Source: Xanthomonas vasicola
Lineage (GTDB): Bacteria; Pseudomonadota; Gammaproteobacteria; Xanthomonadales; Xanthomonadaceae
Length of the DNA stretch: 64,000 nucleotides
Direction: 5' to 3'
Assembly (NCBI RefSeq): GCF_000772705.2
Contig: NZ_JSBW02000041.1
Location: 62,001-126,000 of the forward strand
Part shown: positions 36,391 through 45,975 of the stretch, piece after piece
Layout: every line of letters begins with the position of its first letter
Position numbering within the stretch: position 1 is the stretch's first letter
The notes under the pieces: generated by a model
Seen by the model: the letters and a program-made list of their open reading frames with translations, nothing else
Databases searched by the model: none
What the model was told of the DNA's origin: nothing
Made by a program: the position numbers and the translations under genes

Positions 36391-37326
36391 TCAGTGCGGC
36401 ACCTTGTAGGCCTTCTCGCCTGCAGACACCGCCAGATCGATGCGGTTTTCCGGCGGCGGCAACGGGCAGGTGGCGAACGGGGTAAATGCGCATGGCGGGC
36501 TGTAGGCGCGATTGAAGTCGACCACAACCTTGCCGGAGGCATCGGGCACGTCCAGATCCAGAAAACGTCCGGCCGGATAGCTGCCGTGCCCGCTGGTGCG
36601 ATCGGCGAAAACCACAAACATTGGCCGCCCCGGCTCGCCAATGGTTTCCAATCGATACGTCTTGCCGTCGCGCTTGAACTCGATCGCACCCGCATTTGGC
36701 TGCTCACTGCTGATGCCGACGATATCTACGATAGGGATGGTCTTGCCGACAGCATTGGGCACGTAGCGCGCGCTGATGCGCCAGGACGAATCCAGCGGCC
36801 AGTAGTCCAGACCAGCGAAGTGCGTGCGCGACGCTGCGTCGGCATGCTTGACCCGCAGCGCATAGCGGTCGCCACGACGGATCAGGCTCAACAAACCTTT
36901 GCCATCATCGAAATGGATGAGTGTGGGCTGCGGATCACGGTCGGACTGGAAGTGGATCCGGCCGGTCAGTGGCTTGCCGTCGACGGTCAGTGCGGCGCCT
37001 CGCTCGGGCACGAACCAGACCGCGTTGTTCTCGGTGGACACCATGCCCATCTTCGGCGGGCCCACCGCCAGTTTGATGCCGCTATCGGTGCTGCTGCCGA
37101 TGTAATGCGCCTTCAGCGACAGCCAGTGCAGGCCGACCAGGCTGGTCCAGCCATCGGGCGCGCGTAGCTCTTTGAGACGCTCTTCGCGCCAGGCGGCGGT
37201 GTCGGCCAGAAATATCTTGTCGAGTGCGACCGGCGCGGCCGGCGGTGGCGCATCGCGCCCGCACCCTACCAACACTGCCGTCACCAGCATGCCGAGCAGC
37301 CAGCCTTTCCCCCTGTGCACTGCCAT
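36391..37326 (-). CDS. DUF1684 lipoprotein
   Basis: A 311-residue protein of the DUF1684 family, whose biochemical role is unknown. The N-terminus [20 protein letters not shown] followed by GCGRD is a lipoprotein signal. The family core includes DGWTSLVGLHWLSLKAHYIG, YWPLDSSWRISARYVPN and the conserved end AYSPPCAFTPFATCPLPPPE with paired cysteines. Its ATG shares one base with the mutL stop (TGATG), so it is translationally coupled to mutL. That coupling need not mean a shared function. Confidence 0.88.
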   Translation of the reverse strand: MAVHRGKGWLLGMLVTAVLVGCGRDAPPPAAPVALDKIFLADTAAWREERLKELRAPDGWTSLVGLHWLSLKAHYIGSSTDSGIKLAVGPPKMGMVSTENNAVWFVPERGAALTVDGKPLTGRIHFQSDRDPQPTLIHFDDGKGLLSLIRRGDRYALRVKHADAASRTHFAGLDYWPLDSSWRISARYVPNAVGKTIPIVDIVGISSEQPNAGAIEFKRDGKTYRLETIGEPGRPMFVVFADRTSGHGSYPAGRFLDLDVPDASGKVVVDFNRAYSPPCAFTPFATCPLPPPENRIDLAVSAGEKAYKVPH

Positions 37327-39203
37327 CAACGCCCCCTGAGAAACCAACGATCAATATCGCTCAGCGTAAACCGCGCCCAGGTCGGTCGGCCATGGTTGCA
37401 TTGGCCCGAGCGTTCGGTGGCTTCCATATCGCGCAGCAGCGCGTTCATTTCCGGCACGGTGAGGCGGCGGTTGGCGCGCACTGCGCCGTGGCAGGCCATG
37501 GTGGAGAGCAGTTCGTCGCGTGCGCTGGCGATGCGCCGGCTTTGACCATGCTCGCGCAGATCGCCCAACACATCGCGCAGCAGCGCCTCCGGTTCCGCAC
37601 TCGCCAGTAACGCGGGAATGCTGCGCACGTGCAGCGACTGCGGGCCGGCGCGGGTGATCTCGAACCCGAGCGTGGCAAGCGTGTCGGCTTCGCGCTCGGC
37701 GGTGTCGGCTTCGCGCTCGCCCACCGCCAGCGTCATCGGCACCAGCAGCGGCTGCGCGTGCAGACCAATGCTGTCGTGGGCATTTTTAAGCCGCTCATAG
37801 CCGATGCGCTCGTGCGCCGCATGCATGTCGACCACGATCAGGCCCTCGGCGTTTTCGGCAAGGATGTAGATGCCATGCAACTGCGCGATGGCATATCCGA
37901 GCGGCGGCACTCCGCTGTCTTCTGCGGTTGCCGGCAAGCCGGTGCCGACCATGCTCGGCATGCCTGCCGATTGCTGGGCGCTGCTCGGCGGCGGCGCGTA
38001 CAACGCGCTGTAGGCGGCGCGCGCCTCGTCCACACGCAAGCCCAGCGGCGTCTGCGAAGGCGTCCAGTTCGTGTAGTTGTAGCCGCTACCGCTACTACCG
38101 GGTGCGGTCCCATGGCTTGGAAGACCGCCGCTCGCGATATTGCCCGTTCCGCCGGCGGTAGCACCCGTGTAGCCGGCACCATCACTGCCGATGCTGTTCG
38201 GCGTCGCGCCGGCGCGGGTGTGCGCCAGCGCATCCTGCAAAGTGCGATAGACGAAATCGTGGATCAGCCGCGCTTCGCGAAACCGCACTTCGTGCTTGGC
38301 CGGATGCACGTTGACGTCCACGCGCGCCGGGTCCAGTTCCAGAAACAGCACATAGGCCGGCTGACGTCCGTGGAACAGCACGTCGCCGTAAGCCATCTTC
38401 ACCGCATGCGCCACGCTGCGGTCGCGCACCGAACGGCCGTTGACGTAGAGGTATTGCTGGTCGGTACTGGCGCGCGAGTAATGTGGTTGCGCGACCCAAC
38501 CATGCAGGCGCAGACCGCTGCCACTGTGGTCCACACGCAAGGCCTGGCGCGCAAAATCTTCGCCCAGCGTCTCGCCCAGCCGCGCATCCGAATACAGATC
38601 GCCCGGCTTGTAACGACGCGACGGCTTGCCATTGTGCGAGACGCGCAATTCCACATCCGGTCGCGCCAGCGCCAACGAGCGCAGCCACTCTTCGATGTGC
38701 CCGAGTTCGGTGCGTTCGGCACGCAGGAACTTGCGCCGTGCCGGCACGTTGAAGAACAACTCGCGGACTTCGACCGTGGTGCCCGGCGCATGTGCACGTG
38801 GCACTACTTCGCCCAGGCGGCCGCCGTCGATTTCCAGCGCGAATCCGTGTTCGGCATCGTGCCGGCGCGAGGTCAAAGTGAAGCGGCTGACCGAGGCGAT
38901 CGACGGCAAGGCTTCGCCGCGGAAGCCGAGCGTGGCAACGGTTTCCAGATCGTCCAGCGAGGCGATCTTGCTGGTGGCATGCCGCGACACCGCTAGCGGC
39001 AGTTCGTCCGGGGTGATGCCGCCGCCGTTGTCGCGGATACGGATCAGCCGCACGCCGCCTTCTTCGAGCTCGATATCCACGCGCGTGGCGCCGGCGTCGA
39101 GTGCATTTTCGACCAGTTCCTTGACCACCGAGGCGGGCCGCTCGACGACTTCGCCGGCGGCAATCTGGTTGACCAGAATCTCGGGCAACTGACGAATCGC
39201 CAT
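37326..39203 (-). CDS. mutL: DNA mismatch repair protein MutL (endonuclease-motif type)
   Basis: MutL links mismatch recognition by MutS to strand incision. The 625-residue protein has the GHKL ATPase domain: the Asn box [38 protein letters not shown] low-complexity linker near 345-400 follows. The C-terminal domain contains [13 protein letters not shown], matching the endonuclease motif DQHAxxExxxxE except Met for Gln, plus [12 protein letters not shown] and CNHGRPTW. This suggests it nicks DNA itself, as in species without MutH. A 21-base tandem duplication encodes [14 protein letters not shown]. The ATG at 39203 is preferred over TTG 39206. Confidence 0.96.
   Translation of the reverse strand: MAIRQLPEILVNQIAAGEVVERPASVVKELVENALDAGATRVDIELEEGGVRLIRIRDNGGGITPDELPLAVSRHATSKIASLDDLETVATLGFRGEALPSIASVSRFTLTSRRHDAEHGFALEIDGGRLGEVVPRAHAPGTTVEVRELFFNVPARRKFLRAERTELGHIEEWLRSLALARPDVELRVSHNGKPSRRYKPGDLYSDARLGETLGEDFARQALRVDHSGSGLRLHGWVAQPHYSRASTDQQYLYVNGRSVRDRSVAHAVKMAYGDVLFHGRQPAYVLFLELDPARVDVNVHPAKHEVRFREARLIHDFVYRTLQDALAHTRAGATPNSIGSDGAGYTGATAGGTGNIASGGLPSHGTAPGSSGSGYNYTNWTPSQTPLGLRVDEARAAYSALYAPPPSSAQQSAGMPSMVGTGLPATAEDSGVPPLGYAIAQLHGIYILAENAEGLIVVDMHAAHERIGYERLKNAHDSIGLHAQPLLVPMTLAVGEREADTAEREADTLATLGFEITRAGPQSLHVRSIPALLASAEPEALLRDVLGDLREHGQSRRIASARDELLSTMACHGAVRANRRLTVPEMNALLRDMEATERSGQCNHGRPTWARFTLSDIDRWFLRGR
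37681..37722. repeat. 21-base tandem duplication inside mutL
   Basis: GTGTCGGCTTCGCGCTCGGC occurs twice in a row with a period of 21 bases and minor differences at the ends. It adds seven residues in frame ([14 protein letters not shown]) to the MutL C-terminal domain. Confidence 0.8.
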
Positions 39204-39340
39204 CAACGCGCGCTCCCCTGCTGGAAGCGCAAAACGCAGTGCATCGCGGGTGTAACAGAAAAGGCAGACGTCGGCACGGCAATCCTGCGGCGCGCGGGCG
39301 CCGTCATCAGGGAATCAGTGCGTAATGATAGCCGAGCGGG

Positions 39341-41074
39341 TCAGCGGCTGCCGCCGGCCACGGTGCCGACGGCATCGGCTTCGGCCTGCGCACGCGCGGC
39401 GAACAAGGTACCCGGCGGTGGCTGGCGGGTGAAGAAGGTGTCGATGCCATCCAGCACGGCTGCGGCGATCTTGCGCTGGTAAGCCGGGTCGATCAGGCGA
39501 CGCTCTTCATCCGGATTGGAGATGAAGGCGGTTTCCACCAGCATCGCCGGCATGTCGGAGGTGCGCAGCACCGCAAAATTGGCGCGTTCCAACTGCGGCT
39601 TGTGATTGTTGCCGATGCGCTTGAGCCCACCCAGCACATGGCCGGCGGCGTCTTCGGAGGCTTTCATGTGACCGCTCTGAGCCAGGTCGAGCAGTACGTT
39701 GGCCAGCGTGCTTTCGGTCTGCTGCAAGCGCACGCCACCGACCAGATCGGCGGCGTTTTCCTTATCCGCCAGCCAGCGCGCGCGTTGCGACGAGGCACCC
39801 TTGGTCGACAATACATACACCGAGGAGCCGGTGGCGCTACGGTTTTCAGCAGCGTCGGCATGGATGGAGATAAAGATGTCGGCCTTGGCGGCGCGGGCTT
39901 TCTGCGCGCGCATCGGCAACGGGATGAAGACATCGGTATCGCGGGTCAGGTATGCCTTCATGCCGGGCGTGGCGTTGATCTGGCGCGCCAGTTCACGACC
40001 CACCGCCAGAGTGACGTCTTTTTCGCGCTTGCCGGTGGGACCCATGGCACCCGGATCCTGGCCGCCGTGGCCGGGATCGATCGCGACGATCAGCGGACGC
40101 ATGCCCGGTACCATCTTGATCCGCGAGGCTTCGCTGGGCAGCACTGGACGTGGCGGAAGATCGTTGTCGTCATTCGCAGCGGCCACTGCGCTTGTTGACC
40201 CGCCGCTGGGGGTGCCTGCTGCGCTGCCGCCACCTGACATCGCACCCATCGGTGCGCTGCCGCCGTTCAAGATGGCAGCTGCAGATGCGCTACTGCCGGC
40301 CGCCACTGCGCCAGCCGGTGCATTGGCAGTGGTCACGGTGGCACGGTTAGGCGTGCTGCCGGCGACGCCAGTCGGCGCTGCGTTATTGGTAGTGGTGCCG
40401 GGCCGCGGCGTCGGCACACCAGTGGCAACGGTGGTCGGCACCGGCGCCTGGGTAACGGTCGGCATCGCCGATGCCGGCACGTACGGTGCAGGCGGCGGAG
40501 GTTGTGGTTGGGGCGGCGGCACTGAGGAAGCGCGCTGCGCAGAAGCAGCCAGCGCAGCGGTTGCGCGCGCGGCCTCGGTTTGTGCATTGAGCGAACGTGG
40601 CGCCGGGGCGGTAGTTGGCGGTGCCGCAGCAGCGACCACGGAAGCTGCAGGCGGAGTTGGATCGCCCGGCCACTCGATCACCAATGTCGAGCCGCCACCC
40701 ATGGTCTGCATCTGCGGCTTCAGCGGCGTCACCGGCGTTGCCAGCTCGAAGACCACCCGGAATGTCCCCGGTACCGGCTGGCCAGTACGTACCGAGGTCA
40801 CCAGCCCGGCGGCAGCCGGCAGCTTGAGGCCACGCGCGCCGGAGGAATCGGGAAAATCGACCACCAAGCGATTCGGGTTCGCCAGCGACAAGGTCTTGAA
40901 GCCACCGCTGCCGGCGAGCTGAATTTCGGCGCGGGTTCCGGTGGCGCCGGTACTCACGCCCACACCTTTAATTTCGCCGGCCCACGCAGCAAAAAACGCC
41001 AGGCTCAGGCTGGCGGTCAGGGCGGAAACACAGAACTGGCGGATCCCCGGTGTCATGGCGCTGGATTCAATCAT
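39341..41074 (-). CDS. amiC: N-acetylmuramoyl-L-alanine amidase with AMIN domain (AmiC type)
   Basis: A 577-residue periplasmic zinc amidase that splits septal peptidoglycan during cell separation. In order: signal peptide (MTPGIRQFCVSALTASLSLA region, cut after AWA); AMIN domain (about 35-135) for septal targeting; a long Ala/Pro/Thr/Gly-rich linker (about 140-325); and the amidase_3 domain with IVAIDPGHGGQDPGAMGPTG, FISIHADAAENRSATGSSVY and the late Glu in PAMLVETAFISNPDEERRL. The start could be ATG 41074 or ATG 41056, which fits the signal slightly better. It lies between tsaE and mutL, a conserved order. Confidence 0.94.
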   Translation of the reverse strand: MIESSAMTPGIRQFCVSALTASLSLAFFAAWAGEIKGVGVSTGATGTRAEIQLAGSGGFKTLSLANPNRLVVDFPDSSGARGLKLPAAAGLVTSVRTGQPVPGTFRVVFELATPVTPLKPQMQTMGGGSTLVIEWPGDPTPPAASVVAAAAPPTTAPAPRSLNAQTEAARATAALAASAQRASSVPPPQPQPPPPAPYVPASAMPTVTQAPVPTTVATGVPTPRPGTTTNNAAPTGVAGSTPNRATVTTANAPAGAVAAGSSASAAAILNGGSAPMGAMSGGGSAAGTPSGGSTSAVAAANDDNDLPPRPVLPSEASRIKMVPGMRPLIVAIDPGHGGQDPGAMGPTGKREKDVTLAVGRELARQINATPGMKAYLTRDTDVFIPLPMRAQKARAAKADIFISIHADAAENRSATGSSVYVLSTKGASSQRARWLADKENAADLVGGVRLQQTESTLANVLLDLAQSGHMKASEDAAGHVLGGLKRIGNNHKPQLERANFAVLRTSDMPAMLVETAFISNPDEERRLIDPAYQRKIAAAVLDGIDTFFTRQPPPGTLFAARAQAEADAVGTVAGGSR

Positions 41075-41126
41075 CCAACTGTGCGAATTGCAAGGTGATT
41101 TCCCTTAATAATCCACAACCTGGCGT

Positions 41127-41627
41127 TCATTCTTCTCGTGCGGTGGCAAAAAGGGCCTGCAACTGGGGTTGCTGCGACAGACGCTCCAGCCAGCCGTGCC
41201 CGACCGGACTGCGACCCAGCAACCGAGCGCTGCGGCCTTCGCCGTCAACGGCCAGTTCCACGTCCAGATCGACCGGCGGCAGCACGCCAGTGCCGCGCTC
41301 CGGCCATTCGACCAGCCACAGGCTCGCACTGCCCTCGTCGAGCCCGAGAAAATCCAGTTCTCCGGCATGGCCGATGCGATACAGATCCAGATGCCAGGCT
41401 TCATCGCCGGCACTTAGCGGGTAGCGTTCGACCAGGGTGTACGTTGGGCTGCGAATCGGCCCAGTGACGCCGAGTGCGCGCAGCAGCGCGCGTGCGAGGG
41501 TGGATTTGCCGGCGCCCAGGTCACCATGCAACTGCACCATGGCGCTGGCGGGCCGCACCGCGGCCAGAGCCTGGCCCAGGGTTTCGGTGGCCTGCGCGTC
41601 GTGCAGGTGTCCGTTGAGGTCGATCAT
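41127..41627 (-). CDS. tsaE: tRNA threonylcarbamoyladenosine biosynthesis ATPase TsaE
   Basis: TsaE is the ATPase partner of TsaB/TsaD in making N6-threonylcarbamoyladenosine at position 37 of ANN-reading tRNAs. The 166-residue protein has Walker A LHGDLGAGKSTLARALLRAL, then RSPTYTLVERYP and the acidic HLDLYRI and WPERGTGVLP segments typical of the family. The start overlaps the nnr stop as ATGA, so the two are coupled. Confidence 0.95.
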   Translation of the reverse strand: MIDLNGHLHDAQATETLGQALAAVRPASAMVQLHGDLGAGKSTLARALLRALGVTGPIRSPTYTLVERYPLSAGDEAWHLDLYRIGHAGELDFLGLDEGSASLWLVEWPERGTGVLPPVDLDVELAVDGEGRSARLLGRSPVGHGWLERLSQQPQLQALFATAREE

Positions 41628-43111
41628 GCGATGGCTCCAGCGTTGGCGAGGCGGCGCAGCTCGGGAAGCAGGTCGGTGGGCAATAAGCCGCGCTCGCCGG
41701 CGCGTGCCGCTGCATCGCCGGCGCAGGCATGCAGCAAGGCGCCAAGGCTGGCGGCGTCGAATGGCGACCAGCCCTGCCCCAACAATGCCGCGATCACGCC
41801 GGTCAACAGATCACCCATGCCTCCGACCGCCATGCCCGGATTGCCTGCGTCGATGATGCGCGGCACTGCGTCTGGGGCGGCGACCACCGTGCCGGCGCCT
41901 TTGAGCACCACCACCGCGTGATAGCGCTTTGCCAATGCAGCCGCAGCGGCCGGACGATCGCGCTGAATCTGCGCGGTCGAGAGACCCAGCAAACGACCGG
42001 CTTCGCCCGGGTGCGGGGTCAGGATGCGCGGGCCGCGCGCCGGCACCGCGTTGCTAGGCAGTAGATTCAAGCCATCGGCGTCGATCACCACAGCCGTGTC
42101 GGCACCCAGCCCGGCATGCCACAACGCCTGCGCCCAGGCGTCCTGCCCTAGCCCGGGTCCGAGTGCGACCGCATCGGCGGCCTGAGCGAGCGCGGCGATG
42201 TCGTCATCGGCCTGCACTGCGCGCACCATCGCTTCGGGACAGCGCGCCAGCAGCGGGGTCACATGCTCGGCGCGCGTTGCGACCTGCACCAAGCCGGCGC
42301 CGCTGCGCAGCGTCGCCTCGGCGGTCAGCATGATGGCGCCACCGCTGCCGAGATTGCCGCCCACGCACAGCACCCGCCCGGATTCGCCCTTGTGCGTGTT
42401 GCGACGACGCGGGCGCAACTGCGCGGCCAGTGCATCGCTATTCCAACTGTGCGCGGCTGGCGTCAGTCCATCGAATGCAGACGGCGGCACCTCTAGCGAC
42501 GCGACTGCGCGCTCGCCAGCGTGTTCCAGCGCGTCACCGGTGTAGAGCCCGAGATGCGGCACGATGAACTGCAAGGTCAGCGCGGCATTTACTGCGGCGC
42601 CGAAAGCCACCCCATGATCGGCATTGATGCCGCTGGGCACATCCAGCGCGAATACCGGCATGCCGGCCGCGTTGATGGCGTCGATCAACGCAGTGGTCGC
42701 GTCGTCCGGTGCGCGATTCAGGCCGATACCAAACAGCGCATCGACGATCACATCGGCCTGCGCCAGCGGATACGGAAACAATTCGATCGCGCCACCGACC
42801 GCCAGGTAGTCAGTGCAGGCACGCTGGGCCAGCTCCGAGCCGGGGCCGTGCTCGGGCAGATGCACCACACGCACCTGACGCCCTGCGCGGTGCGCTAGGC
42901 GCGCCAGCACATAGCCATCGCCACCGTTGTTGCCGGTGCCGCACACCACCACGATGCGGCGCGCCTGCGGCCAGCGTTCAAACAACCACTGCCAGGCCGC
43001 CTGCCCGGCGCGCTGCATCAAGATGTAGCCGTCGCCACCGAGCAGCGTAGTGGCCTGCGCATCGAGAATGCGCGCGGCGGCGGTGTCGTAAAGATCGAGG
43101 GGTGCGTACAT
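41624..43111 (-). CDS. nnr: Bifunctional NAD(P)H-hydrate repair enzyme (epimerase plus ADP-dependent dehydratase)
   Basis: This enzyme repairs damaged NADH and NADPH hydrates. The 495-residue protein joins an N-terminal YjeF_N epimerase domain (about 1-210; motif VVCGTGNNGGDGYVLARLAH) to a C-terminal ribokinase-like dehydratase (about 225-495; LCVGGNLGSGGAIMLTAEA, ILTPHPGEAGRLLG and NPGMAVGGMGDLLTGVIAAL). The start at 43111 is chosen because MYAPLDLYDTAAARILDAQ is the family start; a longer frame exists upstream. queG is divergent with 24 bases between starts, so promoters overlap. It heads the block leading to tsaE, amiC and mutL. Confidence 0.95.
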   Translation of the reverse strand: MYAPLDLYDTAAARILDAQATTLLGGDGYILMQRAGQAAWQWLFERWPQARRIVVVCGTGNNGGDGYVLARLAHRAGRQVRVVHLPEHGPGSELAQRACTDYLAVGGAIELFPYPLAQADVIVDALFGIGLNRAPDDATTALIDAINAAGMPVFALDVPSGINADHGVAFGAAVNAALTLQFIVPHLGLYTGDALEHAGERAVASLEVPPSAFDGLTPAAHSWNSDALAAQLRPRRRNTHKGESGRVLCVGGNLGSGGAIMLTAEATLRSGAGLVQVATRAEHVTPLLARCPEAMVRAVQADDDIAALAQAADAVALGPGLGQDAWAQALWHAGLGADTAVVIDADGLNLLPSNAVPARGPRILTPHPGEAGRLLGLSTAQIQRDRPAAAAALAKRYHAVVVLKGAGTVVAAPDAVPRIIDAGNPGMAVGGMGDLLTGVIAALLGQGWSPFDAASLGALLHACAGDAAARAGERGLLPTDLLPELRRLANAGAIA

Positions 43112-43135
43112 GCCGGGAATTCTATACTTGTCGTC

Positions 43136-44206
43136 ATGTCTGCCGTCCTCGCCCGCCCCGACCCTGCCGATGCCGCTGCGCGCATTCGCGTGCTTGCGCG
43201 CGAAGCCGGCTTTCAACGTTGCGGCATTACCGGCATTGAGCTGGGCGAAGATGAAGTGCATCTGCGTAGTTGGCTGGAAGAAGGCCTGTACGGGACCATG
43301 CATTGGATGGCCCAGCACGGCGACAAGCGCTCGCGCCCGCAGGAGCTGGTACCCGGCACTTTGCGCGTGTTGTCGGTGGGCATGGATTACGGCCGCAAGG
43401 ACGACACCGAGGCCTGGAACACCTTGCACGACGGCAACCGCGCCTATGTGGCGCGCTATGCGCTGGGGCGCGATTACCACAAGCTGATGCGCAACCGGCT
43501 GCAGAAACTGGCCGAGCGCATCCAGGGCGAGATCGGCGCATTCGGCTTCCGCGTGTTCGTCGATTCCGCGCCGGTGCTGGAGCGCGCACTGGCACGCAAT
43601 GCCGGTTTGGGCTGGATCGGCAAACACACCTGCCTGATCGATCGCAACGGTGGCTCGTGGTTTTTTCTAGGTGAGATCTACCTCGACCTGCCGCTGCCGA
43701 TCGACACTCCCGCAACCGCGCATTGCGGCACCTGCACGCGTTGCATCGACATCTGCCCCACCCAAGCCATCATCGCGCCGTACCGGCTGGATGCGCGCCG
43801 CTGCATTGCGTACCTCACCATCGAACACGATGGCGCAATTCCTGAAGACATGCGTAAGCCCATCGGCAACCGCATCTTCGGCTGCGACGATTGCCAGCTG
43901 ATCTGCCCCTGGAACAAGTTCGCCAAGCGCACTGACGAGGCCGACTTTCGCGCCCGCAATGACCTGGACGTTGCCACGCTGCCACAGTTAGTAGCCTGGG
44001 ACGCAGACGAATTCCTGCGCCGCACCGAAGGCAGCCCGATCCGCCGCAGCGGACACGAACGCTGGCTGCGCAATATCGCCGTCGGCCTGGGCAATGCGCC
44101 CGGCACGCCGGAGGTACTGGCCGCACTGGAAGCGCGCCGGCACGACGACTCGGCGTTGGTGCGCGAACATGTTGGCTGGGCGTTGGCGCAACACGGTCTG
44201 AGCTAA
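43136..44206 (+). CDS. queG: Epoxyqueuosine reductase QueG
   Basis: QueG performs the last step of queuosine formation on tRNA, reducing epoxyqueuosine with cobalamin and two 4Fe-4S clusters. The 356-residue protein has the cluster motifs CGTCTRCIDICPTQAI and GCDDCQLICPWNKFA, the DUF1730 region (GYARKxx-like LSVGMDYGRKDDTEAWNTL) and FVDSAPVLERALARNAGLGW. A C-terminal HEAT-like end (IRRSGHERWLRNIAVGLGNA) completes it. It is divergent from nnr and is functionally linked to gluQ at 32.7 kb. Confidence 0.95.
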   Translation: MSAVLARPDPADAAARIRVLAREAGFQRCGITGIELGEDEVHLRSWLEEGLYGTMHWMAQHGDKRSRPQELVPGTLRVLSVGMDYGRKDDTEAWNTLHDGNRAYVARYALGRDYHKLMRNRLQKLAERIQGEIGAFGFRVFVDSAPVLERALARNAGLGWIGKHTCLIDRNGGSWFFLGEIYLDLPLPIDTPATAHCGTCTRCIDICPTQAIIAPYRLDARRCIAYLTIEHDGAIPEDMRKPIGNRIFGCDDCQLICPWNKFAKRTDEADFRARNDLDVATLPQLVAWDADEFLRRTEGSPIRRSGHERWLRNIAVGLGNAPGTPEVLAALEARRHDDSALVREHVGWALAQHGLS

Positions 44207-44346
44207 TGGGCATTCGCTAGCATGTCGCGCTTCTAAGGCACCTGCGGCCCCTACATGCACGCGCTGGTCATCGATGCAGTCACCGATTGCATTGGCTTGC
44301 GTCAGCCAATCTCCCACGATCTCCGCCACTACGGGATAATGTGGCG

Positions 44347-45684
44347 ATGGCCGACCGCAACGAACAGATCCTCACTCCCAGCCAGCTCAACTCGCTGGCG
44401 CGCGACCTGCTGGAAGGCAGCTTCCCGCTGGTCTGGGTAGAAGCCGAACTGAGCAGCGTCACCCGGCCCTCGTCGGGGCATCTGTATTTCACGCTCAAGG
44501 ATGCGCGGGCACAGATCCGTTGTGCGATGTTCAAGCCCAAGAGCACCTGGCTGAAATTCCAGCCGCGCGAAGGCCTACGCGTGGTCGCGCGCGGGCGCCT
44601 CACCCTGTACGAAGCACGCGGCGACTACCAACTGGTGCTCGACCATATGGAAGAAGCCGGCGAAGGCGCCTTGCGGCGCGCCTTCGACGAACTGCGTGCA
44701 CGCCTTGCGGCCGAAGGCTTGCTCGATGCCGAGCGCAAGCAGGCACTACCGGCGCATGTGCAGCGTCTTGCGGTGATCACCTCGCCCAGCGGCGCCGCGG
44801 TGCGCGATGTGCTCAGCGTGCTGGCGCGGCGCTTTCCGCTGCTGGAAGTGGACCTACTGCCCTCGCTGGTGCAAGGCGACAGCGCCGCCGCACAGATCAC
44901 CTCGCTGCTGCAACGCGCCGATGCGTCCGGGCGCTATGACGTGATCCTGATCACCCGGGGCGGCGGCTCGCTGGAAGATTTGTGGGCCTTCAATGACGAA
45001 CGCCTGGCACGCGCGATTGCCGCTGCGCAGACGCCGGTGGTGTCTGCAGTCGGCCACGAGACCGACTTTAGCCTCAGCGATTTCGTGGCAGATGTGCGTG
45101 CCCCCACACCTTCGGTAGCGGCCGAATTGCTGGTGCCCGATCAACGCGAGCTGGTGGCGCGTGTGCGACGTGCGCAGGCGCGCATAGCCCAACTTCAGCA
45201 GCACGCTCTGGGTAGTGCCATGCAACGCGCCGACCGGCTTGCGCTGCGCTTGCGTGCGCATAGCCCGCAGGCGCGCCTGCAACTGCTTCATCGCCGCCAG
45301 GAAGAAGCTGGTCGCCAGCTGCGTGCGCGCATGACGCAAGTGCTTGAGCGCTTGCAGGCGCGTGTGCAGCGCGGGCAAGCGCAGCTGCAATCACACAACC
45401 CGCAACGTCATCTGGCGGGCTTGCAGCAACGCCTGCGGGCGTTGCATCCCCAGGCGGCCATGCAACGGCGCCTGCAGCACGATCAAGTGCAGCTGCGCAG
45501 CATTACGCGCTCGCTGGAAGCGGTCAGCCCGCTGGCAACGGTTGCGCGCGGCTACGCCATCATGACCCGCCCTGCCGATGGCAGCGTGGTGCGCAGCGCC
45601 GCCGAGGTGGTGGCAGGCGAGCGCCTGCGTGCGCAGCTGGCCGATGGAAGTATTGAAGTGCGGGTGGAGCGTGGCGAGCGCTGA
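44347..45684 (+). CDS. xseA: Exodeoxyribonuclease VII large subunit
   Basis: XseA is the catalytic subunit of a single-strand DNA exonuclease. The 445-residue protein has the N-terminal OB fold ([40 protein letters not shown]), the catalytic core ([60 protein letters not shown]) and a long Gln/Arg-rich coiled coil (about 275-400). The small subunit gene xseB is not adjacent. The start at 44347 fits the family; the frame is open 60 bases upstream. Confidence 0.95.
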   Translation: MADRNEQILTPSQLNSLARDLLEGSFPLVWVEAELSSVTRPSSGHLYFTLKDARAQIRCAMFKPKSTWLKFQPREGLRVVARGRLTLYEARGDYQLVLDHMEEAGEGALRRAFDELRARLAAEGLLDAERKQALPAHVQRLAVITSPSGAAVRDVLSVLARRFPLLEVDLLPSLVQGDSAAAQITSLLQRADASGRYDVILITRGGGSLEDLWAFNDERLARAIAAAQTPVVSAVGHETDFSLSDFVADVRAPTPSVAAELLVPDQRELVARVRRAQARIAQLQQHALGSAMQRADRLALRLRAHSPQARLQLLHRRQEEAGRQLRARMTQVLERLQARVQRGQAQLQSHNPQRHLAGLQQRLRALHPQAAMQRRLQHDQVQLRSITRSLEAVSPLATVARGYAIMTRPADGSVVRSAAEVVAGERLRAQLADGSIEVRVERGER

Positions 45685-45875
45685 CAGCAAGCCACGCGCG
45701 ACATCATGGCTACTGTAGCAATGCCCGCGCTCAGCGCTGCCATGAACTTTTCGAAGGCGCCTTTCCAGTGAGTGCCGCGCGGGTCGGCGCGGTGCCAGAG
45801 AGCACGTTGGAACACGCTACGGGTCGGGTGAATCCGGGATTTCGCTGACGTAAGACCGCTAGCCGTGCCTAAAGT

Positions 45876-45905
45876 CGAGCACCTTTGCATGGTGGAAGGT
45901 GCTCG
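45876..45905. terminator. Hairpin between xseA and the VirJ-like gene
   Basis: A perfect 10-bp stem, CGAGCACCTT with AAGGTGCTCG, with a 10-base loop, between two convergent genes. A T-rich stretch (GATTGTCGTTTTCG) follows at some distance on the plus strand. A terminator role is likely but not certain. Confidence 0.5.
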
Positions 45906-45975
45906 GCGCCGATTGTCGTTTTCGATCAACCGCTCCAGAGAACGTGATGCAACGCTTTGCCGGTTCCACGCGGCG

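Noticed and set aside
37629-38996. Plus-strand frame of 455 codons opposite mutL
   Set aside because: Shadow of mutL, with composition typical of antisense translation.
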